Of a DNA stretch of 47,344 nucleotides, positions 24,548-33,189 are shown piece after piece. This stretch comes from an uncultured Lachnospiraceae bacterium (GTDB lineage Bacteria > Bacillota > Clostridia > Lachnospirales > Lachnospiraceae). Where the stretch lies: assembly GCA_910579085.1 (NCBI GenBank), contig CAJTRU010000009.1, forward strand, positions 27,767 to 75,110, written 5' to 3'. The position numbers and the translations under genes were made by a program. The notes under the pieces are model-generated. The model searched no databases. It was given only the letters and a program-made list of their open reading frames with translations, and had not been told where the DNA came from. Numbering within the stretch: the stretch's first letter is position 1; each line of letters begins with the position of its first letter.

Positions 24548-26962
24548 TTATTTGCAGACAATATTTACAATACGTCCTGGAACATAAATTTCTTTAATAA
24601 TATTTCCTGAAATCCTGTCACCAAGGGCTTCTTTTGCCTTTGCAAGCACAATGTCTTTTTCTTCATCCTTGGCAATAGAAATTGTTACCCTTGTTTTGCC
24701 ATTAACCTGTACAGCAATTTCAACTTCATTTTCTACAGTCTTAGCCTCGTCATACTCTGGCCATGTGCCCTGGTAAATCCTGCCACCAAACCCTGTAATC
24801 TCCCAGAGTTCCTCTGTAATATGCGGTGCAACTGGGTTAAGCAGAGTAAGCAGTGTTTTATATTCACCCTTTGTAATAGAATTCTTTTTATAAAAATCAT
24901 TTATAAGCGCCATCATTGCTGCTATTGCTGTATTAAACTTAAGGTTTTCAAAGTCACTGCTGACTTTCTTAATTGTCTGGTGCATCCTGGTCTCCATATC
25001 TCCAGAATATCCTTCACCATCTGTAAGGATTTCCTGTAATTTCCAGACCCTTTCTAAGAAACGGCGGCAGCCTTTTACACCATCATCTGACCATGCTGCA
25101 CTTAAATCAAACGCTCCTATAAACATCTCATAAGTACGGAGTGTATCTGCACCATAATCCCTTACAATATCATCAGGGTTAATTACATTGCCACGTGATT
25201 TACTCATCTTCTCGCCATTGCTTCCAAGAATCATACCATGTGAGGTACGCTTCTGGTATGGCTCTGGTGTTGGTACTGTTTTCTGGTCATAGAGGAATTT
25301 ATGCCAGAAACGTGAATAGAGCAGGTGGAGTGTTGTATGTTCCATTCCTCCATTATACCAGTCTACAGGAAGCCAGTACTTAAGTGCTTCAGGGTCTGCA
25401 AGACACTCCTTGTTACAAGGGTCTGTATACCTTAAGAAATACCATGAAGAGCCTGCCCACTGTGGCATTGTGTCAGTTTCACGCTTCGCAGGCCCGCCGC
25501 AGCAAGGACACTTTGTATTAACCCAGTCTGTTATTGAAGCAAGTGGTGACTCACCGTTATCTGTTGGCATGTAGCTTTCCACTTCTGGAAGCAGCAGTGG
25601 AAGTTCACTTTCATCTACTGGCACAAAACCACACTTATCACAATGTACTATTGGAATAGGTTCTCCCCAGTACCTCTGCCTTGAAAATACCCAGTCACGC
25701 AGCTTGTAATTTACTTTACGTTTGCCAATACCCTTTTCTTCAAGGAAATCCTTAATCTTCTCTTTGGCATCTTCTACAGAAAGCCCTGTAAGAAAGCCAG
25801 AATTAACCATTACACCTGTTGCAACATCTGTAAATGCTTCCTTGTCTATATCAGCAGCTCCTTCTTTTCCTTCTACAACCTGGATTAAAGGAAGCCCGAA
25901 CTTCTTTGCAAATTCCCAGTCCCTTTCATCATGTGCAGGAACTGCCATAATTGCACCTGTACCATATGTCATAAGGACATAATCAGAAATCCATACTGGG
26001 ATTTCTTCATTATTTACTGGGTTTAATGCCTTGATACCATCAAGCACAACACCTGTCTTGTCCTTGGCCAGCTCTGTACGTTCAAAATCTGACTTCTTAG
26101 CTGCCATCTCACGGTATTTTACAACATCATCCCAGTTCTTTATCTCATCTTTATACTTATCAACAAGCGGATGTTCTGGTGAAACTACCATATATGTTGC
26201 ACCAAACAGGGTGTCAGGGCGTGTTGTGTACACACGCAGCTTATCTTCCTTATCTTTAAGCTGGAAATCCACCTCTGCACCCTCTGAACGTCCAATCCAG
26301 TTTCTTTGTGATGTCTTCACACGCTCAATATAATCAACATCATTAAGGCCCTCAAGCAGCTTATCAGCATAATTAGTGATTTTAAGCATCCACTCGCTTT
26401 TAACCTTACGTACAACTTCAGAACCACAGCGCTCACATACACCACCGACAACTTCTTCATTTGCAAGGCCTACCTTACATGAAGTACACCAGTTAATAGG
26501 CATCTCCTTTTTATATGCAAGTCCTGCTTTAAAAAGCTTAAGGAATATCCACTGTGTCCATTTATAATATCCAGGGTCTGTTGTATTAATTTCCCTTTCC
26601 CAGTCAAATGAATATCCAAGTGAGCAGAGCTGCGCCTTAAAATGTGCAACATTATTCTTTGTAACTTCCCTTGGATGGATTTTATTCTGTATAGCATAAT
26701 TCTCTGTAGGAAGCCCGAATGCATCCCATCCCATAGGATATAATACATTATACCCCTGCATCCTGCGCTTGCGTGCTACAATATCAAGTGCCGTATATGG
26801 CCTTGGATGCCCTACATGAAGCCCCTGCCCTGAAGGGTAAGGAAACTCAACAAGTGCATAAAACTTAGGTCTTGTATAGTCATTTTCTGTCCGGAATGCC
26901 TTTTCATCATTCCATATACTCTGCCATTTCTTTTCAACCGTATGATGGTTATAAATCTCCAT
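24548..26962 (-). CDS. leuS: Leucyl-tRNA synthetase
   Basis: Full-length class I synthetase of 804 residues, charging tRNA-Leu. The HIGH motif reads HVGH at about residue 47-50 and the KMSKS motif occurs at about 583-587. The editing domain lies between, and a C-terminal anticodon-binding and CUN region follows. GGAGAG is 7 bases before the ATG. I saw no T-box leader: only 67 bases separate it from the PAP2 gene upstream, so the two may be co-transcribed. Confidence 0.97.
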   Translation of the reverse strand: MEIYNHHTVEKKWQSIWNDEKAFRTENDYTRPKFYALVEFPYPSGQGLHVGHPRPYTALDIVARKRRMQGYNVLYPMGWDAFGLPTENYAIQNKIHPREVTKNNVAHFKAQLCSLGYSFDWEREINTTDPGYYKWTQWIFLKLFKAGLAYKKEMPINWCTSCKVGLANEEVVGGVCERCGSEVVRKVKSEWMLKITNYADKLLEGLNDVDYIERVKTSQRNWIGRSEGAEVDFQLKDKEDKLRVYTTRPDTLFGATYMVVSPEHPLVDKYKDEIKNWDDVVKYREMAAKKSDFERTELAKDKTGVVLDGIKALNPVNNEEIPVWISDYVLMTYGTGAIMAVPAHDERDWEFAKKFGLPLIQVVEGKEGAADIDKEAFTDVATGVMVNSGFLTGLSVEDAKEKIKDFLEEKGIGKRKVNYKLRDWVFSRQRYWGEPIPIVHCDKCGFVPVDESELPLLLPEVESYMPTDNGESPLASITDWVNTKCPCCGGPAKRETDTMPQWAGSSWYFLRYTDPCNKECLADPEALKYWLPVDWYNGGMEHTTLHLLYSRFWHKFLYDQKTVPTPEPYQKRTSHGMILGSNGEKMSKSRGNVINPDDIVRDYGADTLRTYEMFIGAFDLSAAWSDDGVKGCRRFLERVWKLQEILTDGEGYSGDMETRMHQTIKKVSSDFENLKFNTAIAAMMALINDFYKKNSITKGEYKTLLTLLNPVAPHITEELWEITGFGGRIYQGTWPEYDEAKTVENEVEIAVQVNGKTRVTISIAKDEEKDIVLAKAKEALGDRISGNIIKEIYVPGRIVNIVCK

Positions 26963-27029
26963 TCTAATCTCTCCATTCTATATTAATTCCAGGAACTACA
27001 GCATTATGCTTACATTGCACTATATATTA

Positions 27030-27524
27030 CTACAAATCCGTAAAACCTGCAACACTGCACAAAATCCCTGCCAGTGCCCCTGCTATTACATCTTTTGGAA
27101 AATGTACACCTGATATAACCCTTATTATTGCAAGCAGTACACCCATTATATAAATCAATATTCCAGACTTTGGATATATATATCCTGCCGCTCCTGCACA
27201 AACAAATATTGAAAATACATGCCTGCTAGGAAAACTCTTTCCATGTGTATCTTTAGGAATAAGCGGCTTAAAATTATACTTTTCATAAGGCCTTATAGCA
27301 TTATACCTGGCCCGGAATACAGATAAAGCTATAAAACTTGTGGCTGGTACTGCAATAACCCTTATAAAACGCAGGTCTTCCCTGTATACAAGCAATGCAA
27401 TAGTTAATAAATAAATTAATGCTGTTAAATATGTTATGGCTTTGCCTGTTATATAAATAATGTTTATTCCGTATTTATAAGAACGGATAAAATCCATTAC
27501 CTTAATATACTTTTCTCTGTCCAT
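27030..27524 (-). CDS. PAP2 family membrane phosphatase
   Basis: The protein of about 164 residues has the three PAP2 catalytic motifs: RARYNAIRP (K/R-x6-RP), GKSFPSRHVFS (PSGH-like) and RVISGVHFPKDV (SR-x5-H-x3-D), plus four to five hydrophobic helices. Members remove phosphate from lipid phosphates or undecaprenyl pyrophosphate at the membrane surface. The start is uncertain: ATG at 27524 is preferred, but GGAGGG is only 3 bases away from it; 27539 is the alternative. Element D begins just upstream. Confidence 0.8.
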   Translation of the reverse strand: MDREKYIKVMDFIRSYKYGINIIYITGKAITYLTALIYLLTIALLVYREDLRFIRVIAVPATSFIALSVFRARYNAIRPYEKYNFKPLIPKDTHGKSFPSRHVFSIFVCAGAAGYIYPKSGILIYIMGVLLAIIRVISGVHFPKDVIAGALAGILCSVAGFTDL

Positions 27525-27540
27525 AACCCTCCAATACATG

Positions 27541-27850
27541 CGGGTGTGCCTGTTTTTTTACTTTTTGCTTTGGTTCAGTCTGGGTTCTGGTTTTGGGGCA
27601 CGGACGCAGTTTCCATGTATCTGGATAAACCATTATTACTGGCAGGGCACGCTTTCACTACGGTAACCCACGCAACAGTGCATAATATCCCTATGTTACA
27701 AAAGAAACAACCCATTTCTTTTGTAACATTTAAAACGGGATATAAGCACTGGCGGGGTTAAAGTGCACCTGCCAGTAATAATGGATTTATACCAGACAAC
27801 ACAAGAAAACTGCTGTTATTCCAAAACCCAGAACCACAAAACTGCTGTAT
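27541..27850 (-). repeat. Palindromic intergenic element, copy D
   Basis: Same architecture and orientation as copy B. The outer stem has a perfect 16-bp core (27630-27645 with 27769-27784), extended by CTGGATAAA / TTTATACCAG, and an outer inverted pair GGTTCTGGTTTTGG (27583-27596) with CCAAAACCCAGAACC (27821-27835). Arm 1 is at 27647-27681 (GCACTGTTGCGTGGG... read on the minus strand). Arm 2 is a perfect 13-bp hairpin (27695-27707 with 27715-27727), enclosed by ATATCCC / GGGATAT. Arm 3 is at 27746-27766 (GCACTGGCGGGGTTAAAGTGC). The terminal AAGATAACTGGAAAT block of the other copies is not recognisable. It separates the PAP2 gene from the non-coding stretch before copy F. Confidence 0.8.
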
Positions 27851-28168
27851 AGTATACTCTGGCAAAAGCCAAAACCACAGGCATGTATAATAATATGCCA
27901 AATTATTAAACAGTGGCAGTAAAGATTGTTTACAGAGTAATATAATCATCCTGTAAAATTTATTTTGCTAAATATATCAGCCTTACAATAAAAAGCCATT
28001 TTATATATGTGTATATCCACGTTATCTGTAAATGGATATTTGCCACTTTGTTACACCTTGCCTGAATATTCTGCACTCCCCAGTGTAGTAATTGTGTAAA
28101 ATATGGAATTGCCAAAATATTATGTGTTCCTGGTAATTTATGGTCTTGTATTATGCAATGTGTGAATT
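27851..28168. other. Non-coding stretch between elements D and F
   Basis: I find no convincing gene here. It is AT-rich, with small dyads such as ATATCCA / TGGATAT near 28013-28041. Together with D and F it makes roughly 850 bases of non-coding DNA between the start of the PAP2 gene and the stop of aspS. Confidence 0.5.
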
Positions 28169-28313
28169 CCTGGCAATTTGCAAATGTGTTTTTATAAAGC
28201 GGCTGTTTGAAGCCGCTGGTGCTTAAATCTGGTCTTTTCAGATTTTATGCACCATTGCGTGCTTCACCCAAGCGGAAGCGTGCCGCTGTTAAAAACACTT
28301 TGAAATTGCCAGG
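28169..28313 (+). repeat. Palindromic intergenic element, copy F (compact)
   Basis: A 145-base compact copy, in the same orientation as A and C. Its outer stem is about 30 bp with small bulges (28169-28203 with 28282-28313: CCTGGCAATTT ... AAATTGCCAGG at the base). Inside are arm 3 (28201-28222), a short hairpin arm 2 AAATCTG / CAGATTT (28225-28245) and arm 1 (28249-28284, ending AAGCGGAAGCGTGCC). GCAC and GTGC close arm 1, as in copies C and D. The terminal repeats seen in B and C are absent. It is 80 bases beyond the aspS stop. Confidence 0.75.
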
Positions 28314-28395
28314 CCAGCCACACAACATACGCAATATACACAACCTGCACAACATACACAGCTACAATACATCCGCAATAACTGCACAACACAAA

Positions 28396-30183
28396 TTACT
28401 GCACATCCACATCCAGTTTCAGGCACAGTTCTTCTAACTGCCCGTCTTCTACTACATCTGGTGCATCTGTCATAGGGCATGATGCATCTTTTACTTTAGG
28501 AAATGCAATTACATCACGTATATTGTCAAGCCCTGCCATAAGCATTACAAGGCGGTCAAACCCATAGGCAAGCCCTGCATGTGGCGGTACACCATATTTA
28601 AACGCATCCAGCAGGAAACCGAACTGTTCATGTGCCCTTTCCTCTGTAAAGCCAAGTGCCTTAAGCATTGTTTCCTGTACATCATCCTGGTGTATACGTA
28701 CAGAACCGCCTCCAAGCTCTATTCCGTTAAGCACAATATCATAAGCCCTTGCACGCACTTTTTCAGGCTCTGTTCCAATATATTGTATATCCTCTTCAAA
28801 AGGCATTGTAAACGGATGGTGCATTGCAAGGTATCTTCCCTGCTCTTCTGAATATTCAAACTCAGGAAATTCTGTAACCCAGAGGAATTTGTATTCATCT
28901 TTTTTAAGAAGCCCTGCTTTTTCTGCAATTTCAAGACGCACATTTCCAAGCACATCATAAACAACTTTGTCATTATCTGCCGCAAATAAAAGTAAATCTC
29001 CTGGCTTGCCGTCCATTGCCGCCACAAGCGCTTTTAATTCTTCTTCCTGCATAAATTTTTCAAATGAGCACTTATATGTGCCATCTTCATTTATTGCAAG
29101 GTATGCAAGACCTTTTGCCCCAAAATCTTTAGCAAGTTTTACAAGTGCATCAATCTTCTTACGTGGCATTGCAGCTTGTCCCTCTGCATTTATCCCACGC
29201 ACTGAACCGCCTGCTTCCAGTGCACCTGTAAATACCTGGAATCCACATCCCTTTACGGTCTCTGATACATTCTTAAGTTCCATTCCAAAACGCATGTCAG
29301 GCTTATCTGAACCAAACCTGTCCATAGCTTCCTGCCATGTCATACGCTGTATTGGAAGTTCTATATCAACATCAAGCACTTCTTTAAAAAGCTTTTTAAG
29401 AAGCCTTTCATTAACATCTATAACATCGTCTTCGTCTGCAAATGACAGTTCCATATCAACCTGTGTAAATTCTGGCTGCCTGTCAGCGCGCAAATCCTCA
29501 TCACGGAAACATTTTACAATCTGGAAATACCTGTCATACCCTGCACACATTAATAACTGCTTAAAAAGCTGTGGTGACTGTGGGAGTGCGTAAAACGAAC
29601 CCGGGTGTACCCTGCTTGGCACAAGGTAATCCCTCGCCCCCTCTGGTGTACTCTTAGTAAGCACTGGTGTTTCTATTTCAATAAATCCTTCTTCTGCAAG
29701 GAACTGGCGGATAATCCCTGCAACACGGCTTCTCATTATAATATTTCTCTGTAAATCAGGACGCCTTAAATCAAGATAACGGTATTTAAGCCTCAAATCT
29801 TCCTTAGTCCTGCTGTTCTCCTCAATTGGAAAAGGAGGGGTTTCTGACTCCGATAATATACGCAGTTCCTTAGCCCTTAATTCAATAGTGCCTGTTGAAA
29901 GGTTCTGGTTTACTGCACCTGAACGTGCGGTAACTGTCCCCTTTACAGCAATAACAAACTCACTTCTTAGCTTCGCTGCCTTGCCCTGGCATCCATTCCC
30001 GCCATCTTCTTCAAAAATAATCTGCAATATGCCTGAACGGTCACGCAAATCAGCAAATATAATATTTCCCATATTTCTCTGTTTCTGCACCCATCCCATT
30101 ACAGTAACTTCTTCGCCTATATTCTTCTCACTAAGTTCTGCACATCTGCATGTGCGCTTCATTCCTCTCATCGGTTCAGCCAT
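28396..30183 (-). CDS. aspS: Aspartyl-tRNA synthetase
   Basis: Class II synthetase of the bacterial type with an N-terminal OB anticodon-binding domain, class II motif 2 (RDEDLRADRQPEFTQVD) at about residue 224, a GAD insertion domain, and motif 3 (GLAYGFDRLVMLMAG) at about residue 535-549. The start at 30183 is chosen because GGAGG lies 7 bases before it; an earlier frame start adds seven residues without a site. The product has 595 residues, as expected. It is 92 bases after the HD-GYP gene, at the end of the relA-hemZ run. No T-box leader is visible. Confidence 0.96.
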   Translation of the reverse strand: MAEPMRGMKRTCRCAELSEKNIGEEVTVMGWVQKQRNMGNIIFADLRDRSGILQIIFEEDGGNGCQGKAAKLRSEFVIAVKGTVTARSGAVNQNLSTGTIELRAKELRILSESETPPFPIEENSRTKEDLRLKYRYLDLRRPDLQRNIIMRSRVAGIIRQFLAEEGFIEIETPVLTKSTPEGARDYLVPSRVHPGSFYALPQSPQLFKQLLMCAGYDRYFQIVKCFRDEDLRADRQPEFTQVDMELSFADEDDVIDVNERLLKKLFKEVLDVDIELPIQRMTWQEAMDRFGSDKPDMRFGMELKNVSETVKGCGFQVFTGALEAGGSVRGINAEGQAAMPRKKIDALVKLAKDFGAKGLAYLAINEDGTYKCSFEKFMQEEELKALVAAMDGKPGDLLLFAADNDKVVYDVLGNVRLEIAEKAGLLKKDEYKFLWVTEFPEFEYSEEQGRYLAMHHPFTMPFEEDIQYIGTEPEKVRARAYDIVLNGIELGGGSVRIHQDDVQETMLKALGFTEERAHEQFGFLLDAFKYGVPPHAGLAYGFDRLVMLMAGLDNIRDVIAFPKVKDASCPMTDAPDVVEDGQLEELCLKLDVDVQ

Positions 30184-30275
30184 ATTAATCCTCCATTCTT
30201 TCAAAAGCCCGCAAATATTATAATAATGCTTTCTACATAATACAACGAAATCCGGAATATATCAAGAAAAGCATA

Positions 30276-30929
30276 CTAAATTAATGCTTCTTTTTCAAAC
30301 AGTGTAAGCTGTTCTTTCTGTAAAGGGCTTATATTCCTCCTAAGTTCCTGTATTCCTTTAAATTTTCCATTATGCAGTATGCGCTGGAATGTCAGGAAAA
30401 CCTTCATATCATAATTTGAAACTTCTTCTATCATTATTTCTACAGCCTGTTTTGTATCAAATGCTTTCCTGTAACTCCTGTTACTCGTAAGTGCCGCAAA
30501 TACGTCACATGTCCTTAATATCCTTGCCATCCAGGGTATGTTTTCACCCCGCAGGTTATCAGGATAGCCAGAACCATCATAATTCTCATGGTGGTAAAAA
30601 ACCGCTCTTAAAATATTGTCTGGATACCCTGCCTCCCTTAAAACTTTATAACTATATAATGAATGTTGCCTTACATATTTCATGTGTTCAATAACAAGAG
30701 TATCCTCTTCAGAAAAAATATAATCTGTCAGTTTAAGCTTGCCTATATCATGCAACATGCCTGCTATCTCTAAATCCCTGCAAAAAGCAGGGCTTTCCCC
30801 CAATTCTTCCGCAAGCATTACTGAAAGATTGCTAACCTCAATACCATGGTACATTTCATCATGCAGTACCTTTTTTAAATGGTCTGGGATTGTATCATTA
30901 CCCATTATTCTTTTTATATAGTCTGTCAT
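30276..30929 (-). CDS. HD-GYP domain protein, probable c-di-GMP phosphodiesterase
   Basis: The 217-residue protein is an HD domain with MLHDIGKLKL and, downstream, HHENYDGSGYPDNLRGENIP, followed by ARILRTCDVFAALTSNRSYR, the pattern of HD-GYP proteins that hydrolyse c-di-GMP. There is no attached sensor domain. Its ATG lies inside the end of hemZ (32-base overlap) in another frame, so translation is probably coupled. A TTG at 30950 would give seven more residues. In many Lachnospiraceae hisS sits between hemZ and aspS; here this gene takes that place. The enzymatic activity is inferred from the motif only. Confidence 0.82.
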   Translation of the reverse strand: MTDYIKRIMGNDTIPDHLKKVLHDEMYHGIEVSNLSVMLAEELGESPAFCRDLEIAGMLHDIGKLKLTDYIFSEEDTLVIEHMKYVRQHSLYSYKVLREAGYPDNILRAVFYHHENYDGSGYPDNLRGENIPWMARILRTCDVFAALTSNRSYRKAFDTKQAVEIMIEEVSNYDMKVFLTFQRILHNGKFKGIQELRRNISPLQKEQLTLFEKEALI

Positions 30930-32472
30930 AAATACGCTTCTTTCTGCCAATCATCTCACCAATACGCTCTATGTAATCATTAACATTTTTAACGTTCTCA
31001 ATCCGCTCCACCTGTCCCATCCCCATATGGTACAGTTTTGTTGATGCCCCGGCGCCGAGTGCCAGAATAGTCTGTTTCTCCTCCATAATAAGAATATTAT
31101 AAAGACATTCCTTGCCTTCTTTTGCATATCCTATATTTTCCTGGCCTGTGCTTCCTGCGCATCCAGCAGAATTTTTCTGTCTGTACATATAATATGGATG
31201 GTATCCCTGTTCTTTAGCAAACTGCTGCCCAATGTTAAACATTTCTTCCATATATAAAGCCCTGCTGCCATCCTCTGTACCAGTTTCCTGTATTTTTTCC
31301 CGCAGCTTTGAAGCCCTTTTAACTACAAGTGAATGTATAGTAAGGCTGTCTGGAGCTAATTCCCTGATTTGTGAAAGTGTTTCCCTAAAATCCCCTGCCG
31401 TTTCACCAGGAAGGCCAGCAATCAAATCCATATTTATATTATCAAACCCATTTTTACGCGCCAGGTTAAAGGCATCTGCTGTCTGCCTGGCAGTATGCCT
31501 TCTTCCAATAATATCTAATGTCTTCTGGTGCATGGTCTGCGGGTTTACAGATATCCTGCCTGTGCCATGCCTGCGCAGTACCTTTAACTTCTCTTCTGTA
31601 ATACTGTCAGGCCTGCCTGCCTCTACAGTAAACTCAACGCTTTTATCTACTGGAAAATACTTGTGCAATGCTTCCAAAAGCCTTGAAAGCTGCCATTCAT
31701 TTAGTGCAACCGGAGTACCACCGCCAATATATACGCTTGACAGCTTCCTGTCTTTAAATATATGCGATGAATACTCCATTTCCTTAAACAGTGCCTCTAA
31801 ATAAGCATCTGCAAGCCCGCTGTAATAAGGATTTGATGCAAAAGAGCAGTACAGGCATGTTGTAGGACAGAATGGTATGCCTATATAAAGGCTGTATCCG
31901 CTCCCATATCCTGCCTTTTTTAAAAGTTCTGCCTCACATGTGGCAACCTGTACCGCCAGTTCTGCCTTTTCACTGTCTAAACAGTATATATTATCTAAAC
32001 TTTCCCGTATACTGTTAATATCATTGCCATTAAGGATTTCATCCATTACAATCTTAACAGGCCTTACACCAGTCATTGTCCCCCATGCAGGAACCCGCCT
32101 TATAAGCCCTTCTGGCAGCATTTCTTCCGGGAAATCCTTTATTAAACAGAAAACCAGCTTTTTTAATACATTTTTATAGTAAGTCCTGTAAGGGTGGGCG
32201 CTCTTATCTATATGTTTATGCCAGTCACCGTCACCTGTTACAAAAGACTGTCTGGAAACTAAAAAAGATTTTGCCTGGAAATCTGCTGAAATCTTATATT
32301 GTGACCATTTTATATTAATTGTGGCAAGCAGTTCTTTATCTTCTTTACTATCAATAATGCCTGGTTCTTCCCCACACACTTCTGCCTGGACATGCTGTCC
32401 AGGGAAAAAACTTGCCACAAGTGCCTGGAGTTCATAGTCAAAGTCCCTTTCTGGCAGTATAATCTTAACCAT
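30898..32472 (-). CDS. hemZ: Oxygen-independent coproporphyrinogen dehydrogenase-like radical SAM protein HemZ
   Basis: The 524-residue protein has the radical SAM cluster motif CPTTCLYCSF at about residues 198-207 (CxxxCxxC), and the HemN/HemW-like barrel beyond it with GGGTP. The roughly 195-residue N-terminal extension is typical of HemZ. HemZ acts in anaerobic haem precursor oxidation, though clostridial members without a complete pathway may have another role. GGAGGG is before the ATG. It starts 22 bases after the metallo-hydrolase gene and overlaps the HD-GYP gene at its end. Confidence 0.9.
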   Translation of the reverse strand: MVKIILPERDFDYELQALVASFFPGQHVQAEVCGEEPGIIDSKEDKELLATINIKWSQYKISADFQAKSFLVSRQSFVTGDGDWHKHIDKSAHPYRTYYKNVLKKLVFCLIKDFPEEMLPEGLIRRVPAWGTMTGVRPVKIVMDEILNGNDINSIRESLDNIYCLDSEKAELAVQVATCEAELLKKAGYGSGYSLYIGIPFCPTTCLYCSFASNPYYSGLADAYLEALFKEMEYSSHIFKDRKLSSVYIGGGTPVALNEWQLSRLLEALHKYFPVDKSVEFTVEAGRPDSITEEKLKVLRRHGTGRISVNPQTMHQKTLDIIGRRHTARQTADAFNLARKNGFDNINMDLIAGLPGETAGDFRETLSQIRELAPDSLTIHSLVVKRASKLREKIQETGTEDGSRALYMEEMFNIGQQFAKEQGYHPYYMYRQKNSAGCAGSTGQENIGYAKEGKECLYNILIMEEKQTILALGAGASTKLYHMGMGQVERIENVKNVNDYIERIGEMIGRKKRIYDRLYKKNNG

Positions 32473-32494
32473 AAGCCCTCCGTATAATCCTTAT

Positions 32495-33133
32495 TTATAT
32501 AGCAGCATATGGATTAAGCATTTTTTCATCACCAATAGTAGTAGCCATCCCATGCCCTGGATAAACTTTTATATAGTCTGGAAGTACAAAAAGCTTTGTC
32601 CTTATAGACTTAACAAGCGTCCCCATGCTTCCTCCTGGGAAATCCGTGCGGCCTACTGACTGTTCAAAAAGGGTATCCCCGGAAAAAAGTATTCCACAAC
32701 CTGTAAAATAAAAACACATCCCGCCTTCAGTATGGCCTGGGGTCAGCAGGCATTTTATCTTTTCGCCAATAATCTCCAATTCCTGCCCGTCTGAAAGCCA
32801 CTCATCTGCTTCAAGGACTATCCTGCCACCCATAAGCTGGGAAGAGAGATTAACCGTAGGATTTTCAAGGGTTTCCCTCTCTGCCTCAGCAGCATATACC
32901 TTTATTCCGTATTTATTTCTTAAAAATGTAACTGCACCAACATGGTCAAAATGTCCATGAGTAAGCAATATTGCAACAGGCTTAAGCCCTTTTTCCACAA
33001 TAAATGAATTAATGCGCTGTGCCTCATCACCAGGGTCTATAACAATACACTCTGATGTATCTGTATTATAAATAAAATAACAGTTTGTCTGCACATCTCC
33101 TACAACCTTCATTTCACATTTATAATCCGACAT
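32495..33133 (-). CDS. MBL-fold metallo-hydrolase (glyoxalase II-like)
   Basis: A 212-residue zinc hydrolase with the HGHFDH motif at about residues 58-63 (LTHGHFDHVGAV), a second metal His in PGHTEGG, and FSGDTLF further on. It is the single-domain short type found in many Firmicutes beside relA and hemZ. The substrate is unknown; hydroxyacylglutathione hydrolase or a thioester hydrolase are possible. GGAGAGAGGG precedes the ATG. It lies between relA and hemZ with small gaps. Confidence 0.9.
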   Translation of the reverse strand: MSDYKCEMKVVGDVQTNCYFIYNTDTSECIVIDPGDEAQRINSFIVEKGLKPVAILLTHGHFDHVGAVTFLRNKYGIKVYAAEAERETLENPTVNLSSQLMGGRIVLEADEWLSDGQELEIIGEKIKCLLTPGHTEGGMCFYFTGCGILFSGDTLFEQSVGRTDFPGGSMGTLVKSIRTKLFVLPDYIKVYPGHGMATTIGDEKMLNPYAAI

Positions 33134-33189
33134 AATTCCCTCTCTCCTGTATTCCTTTATAGAATACTTCTCTGCTCATTTATTATATT

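Noticed and set aside
12603..28313. CRISPR array
   Set aside because: The repeated pieces are long, dispersed and inverted; there are no regular direct repeats or spacers.
24548..30183. T-box leaders for leuS and aspS
   Set aside because: Upstream gaps are too short and the conserved T-box sequence is not seen.
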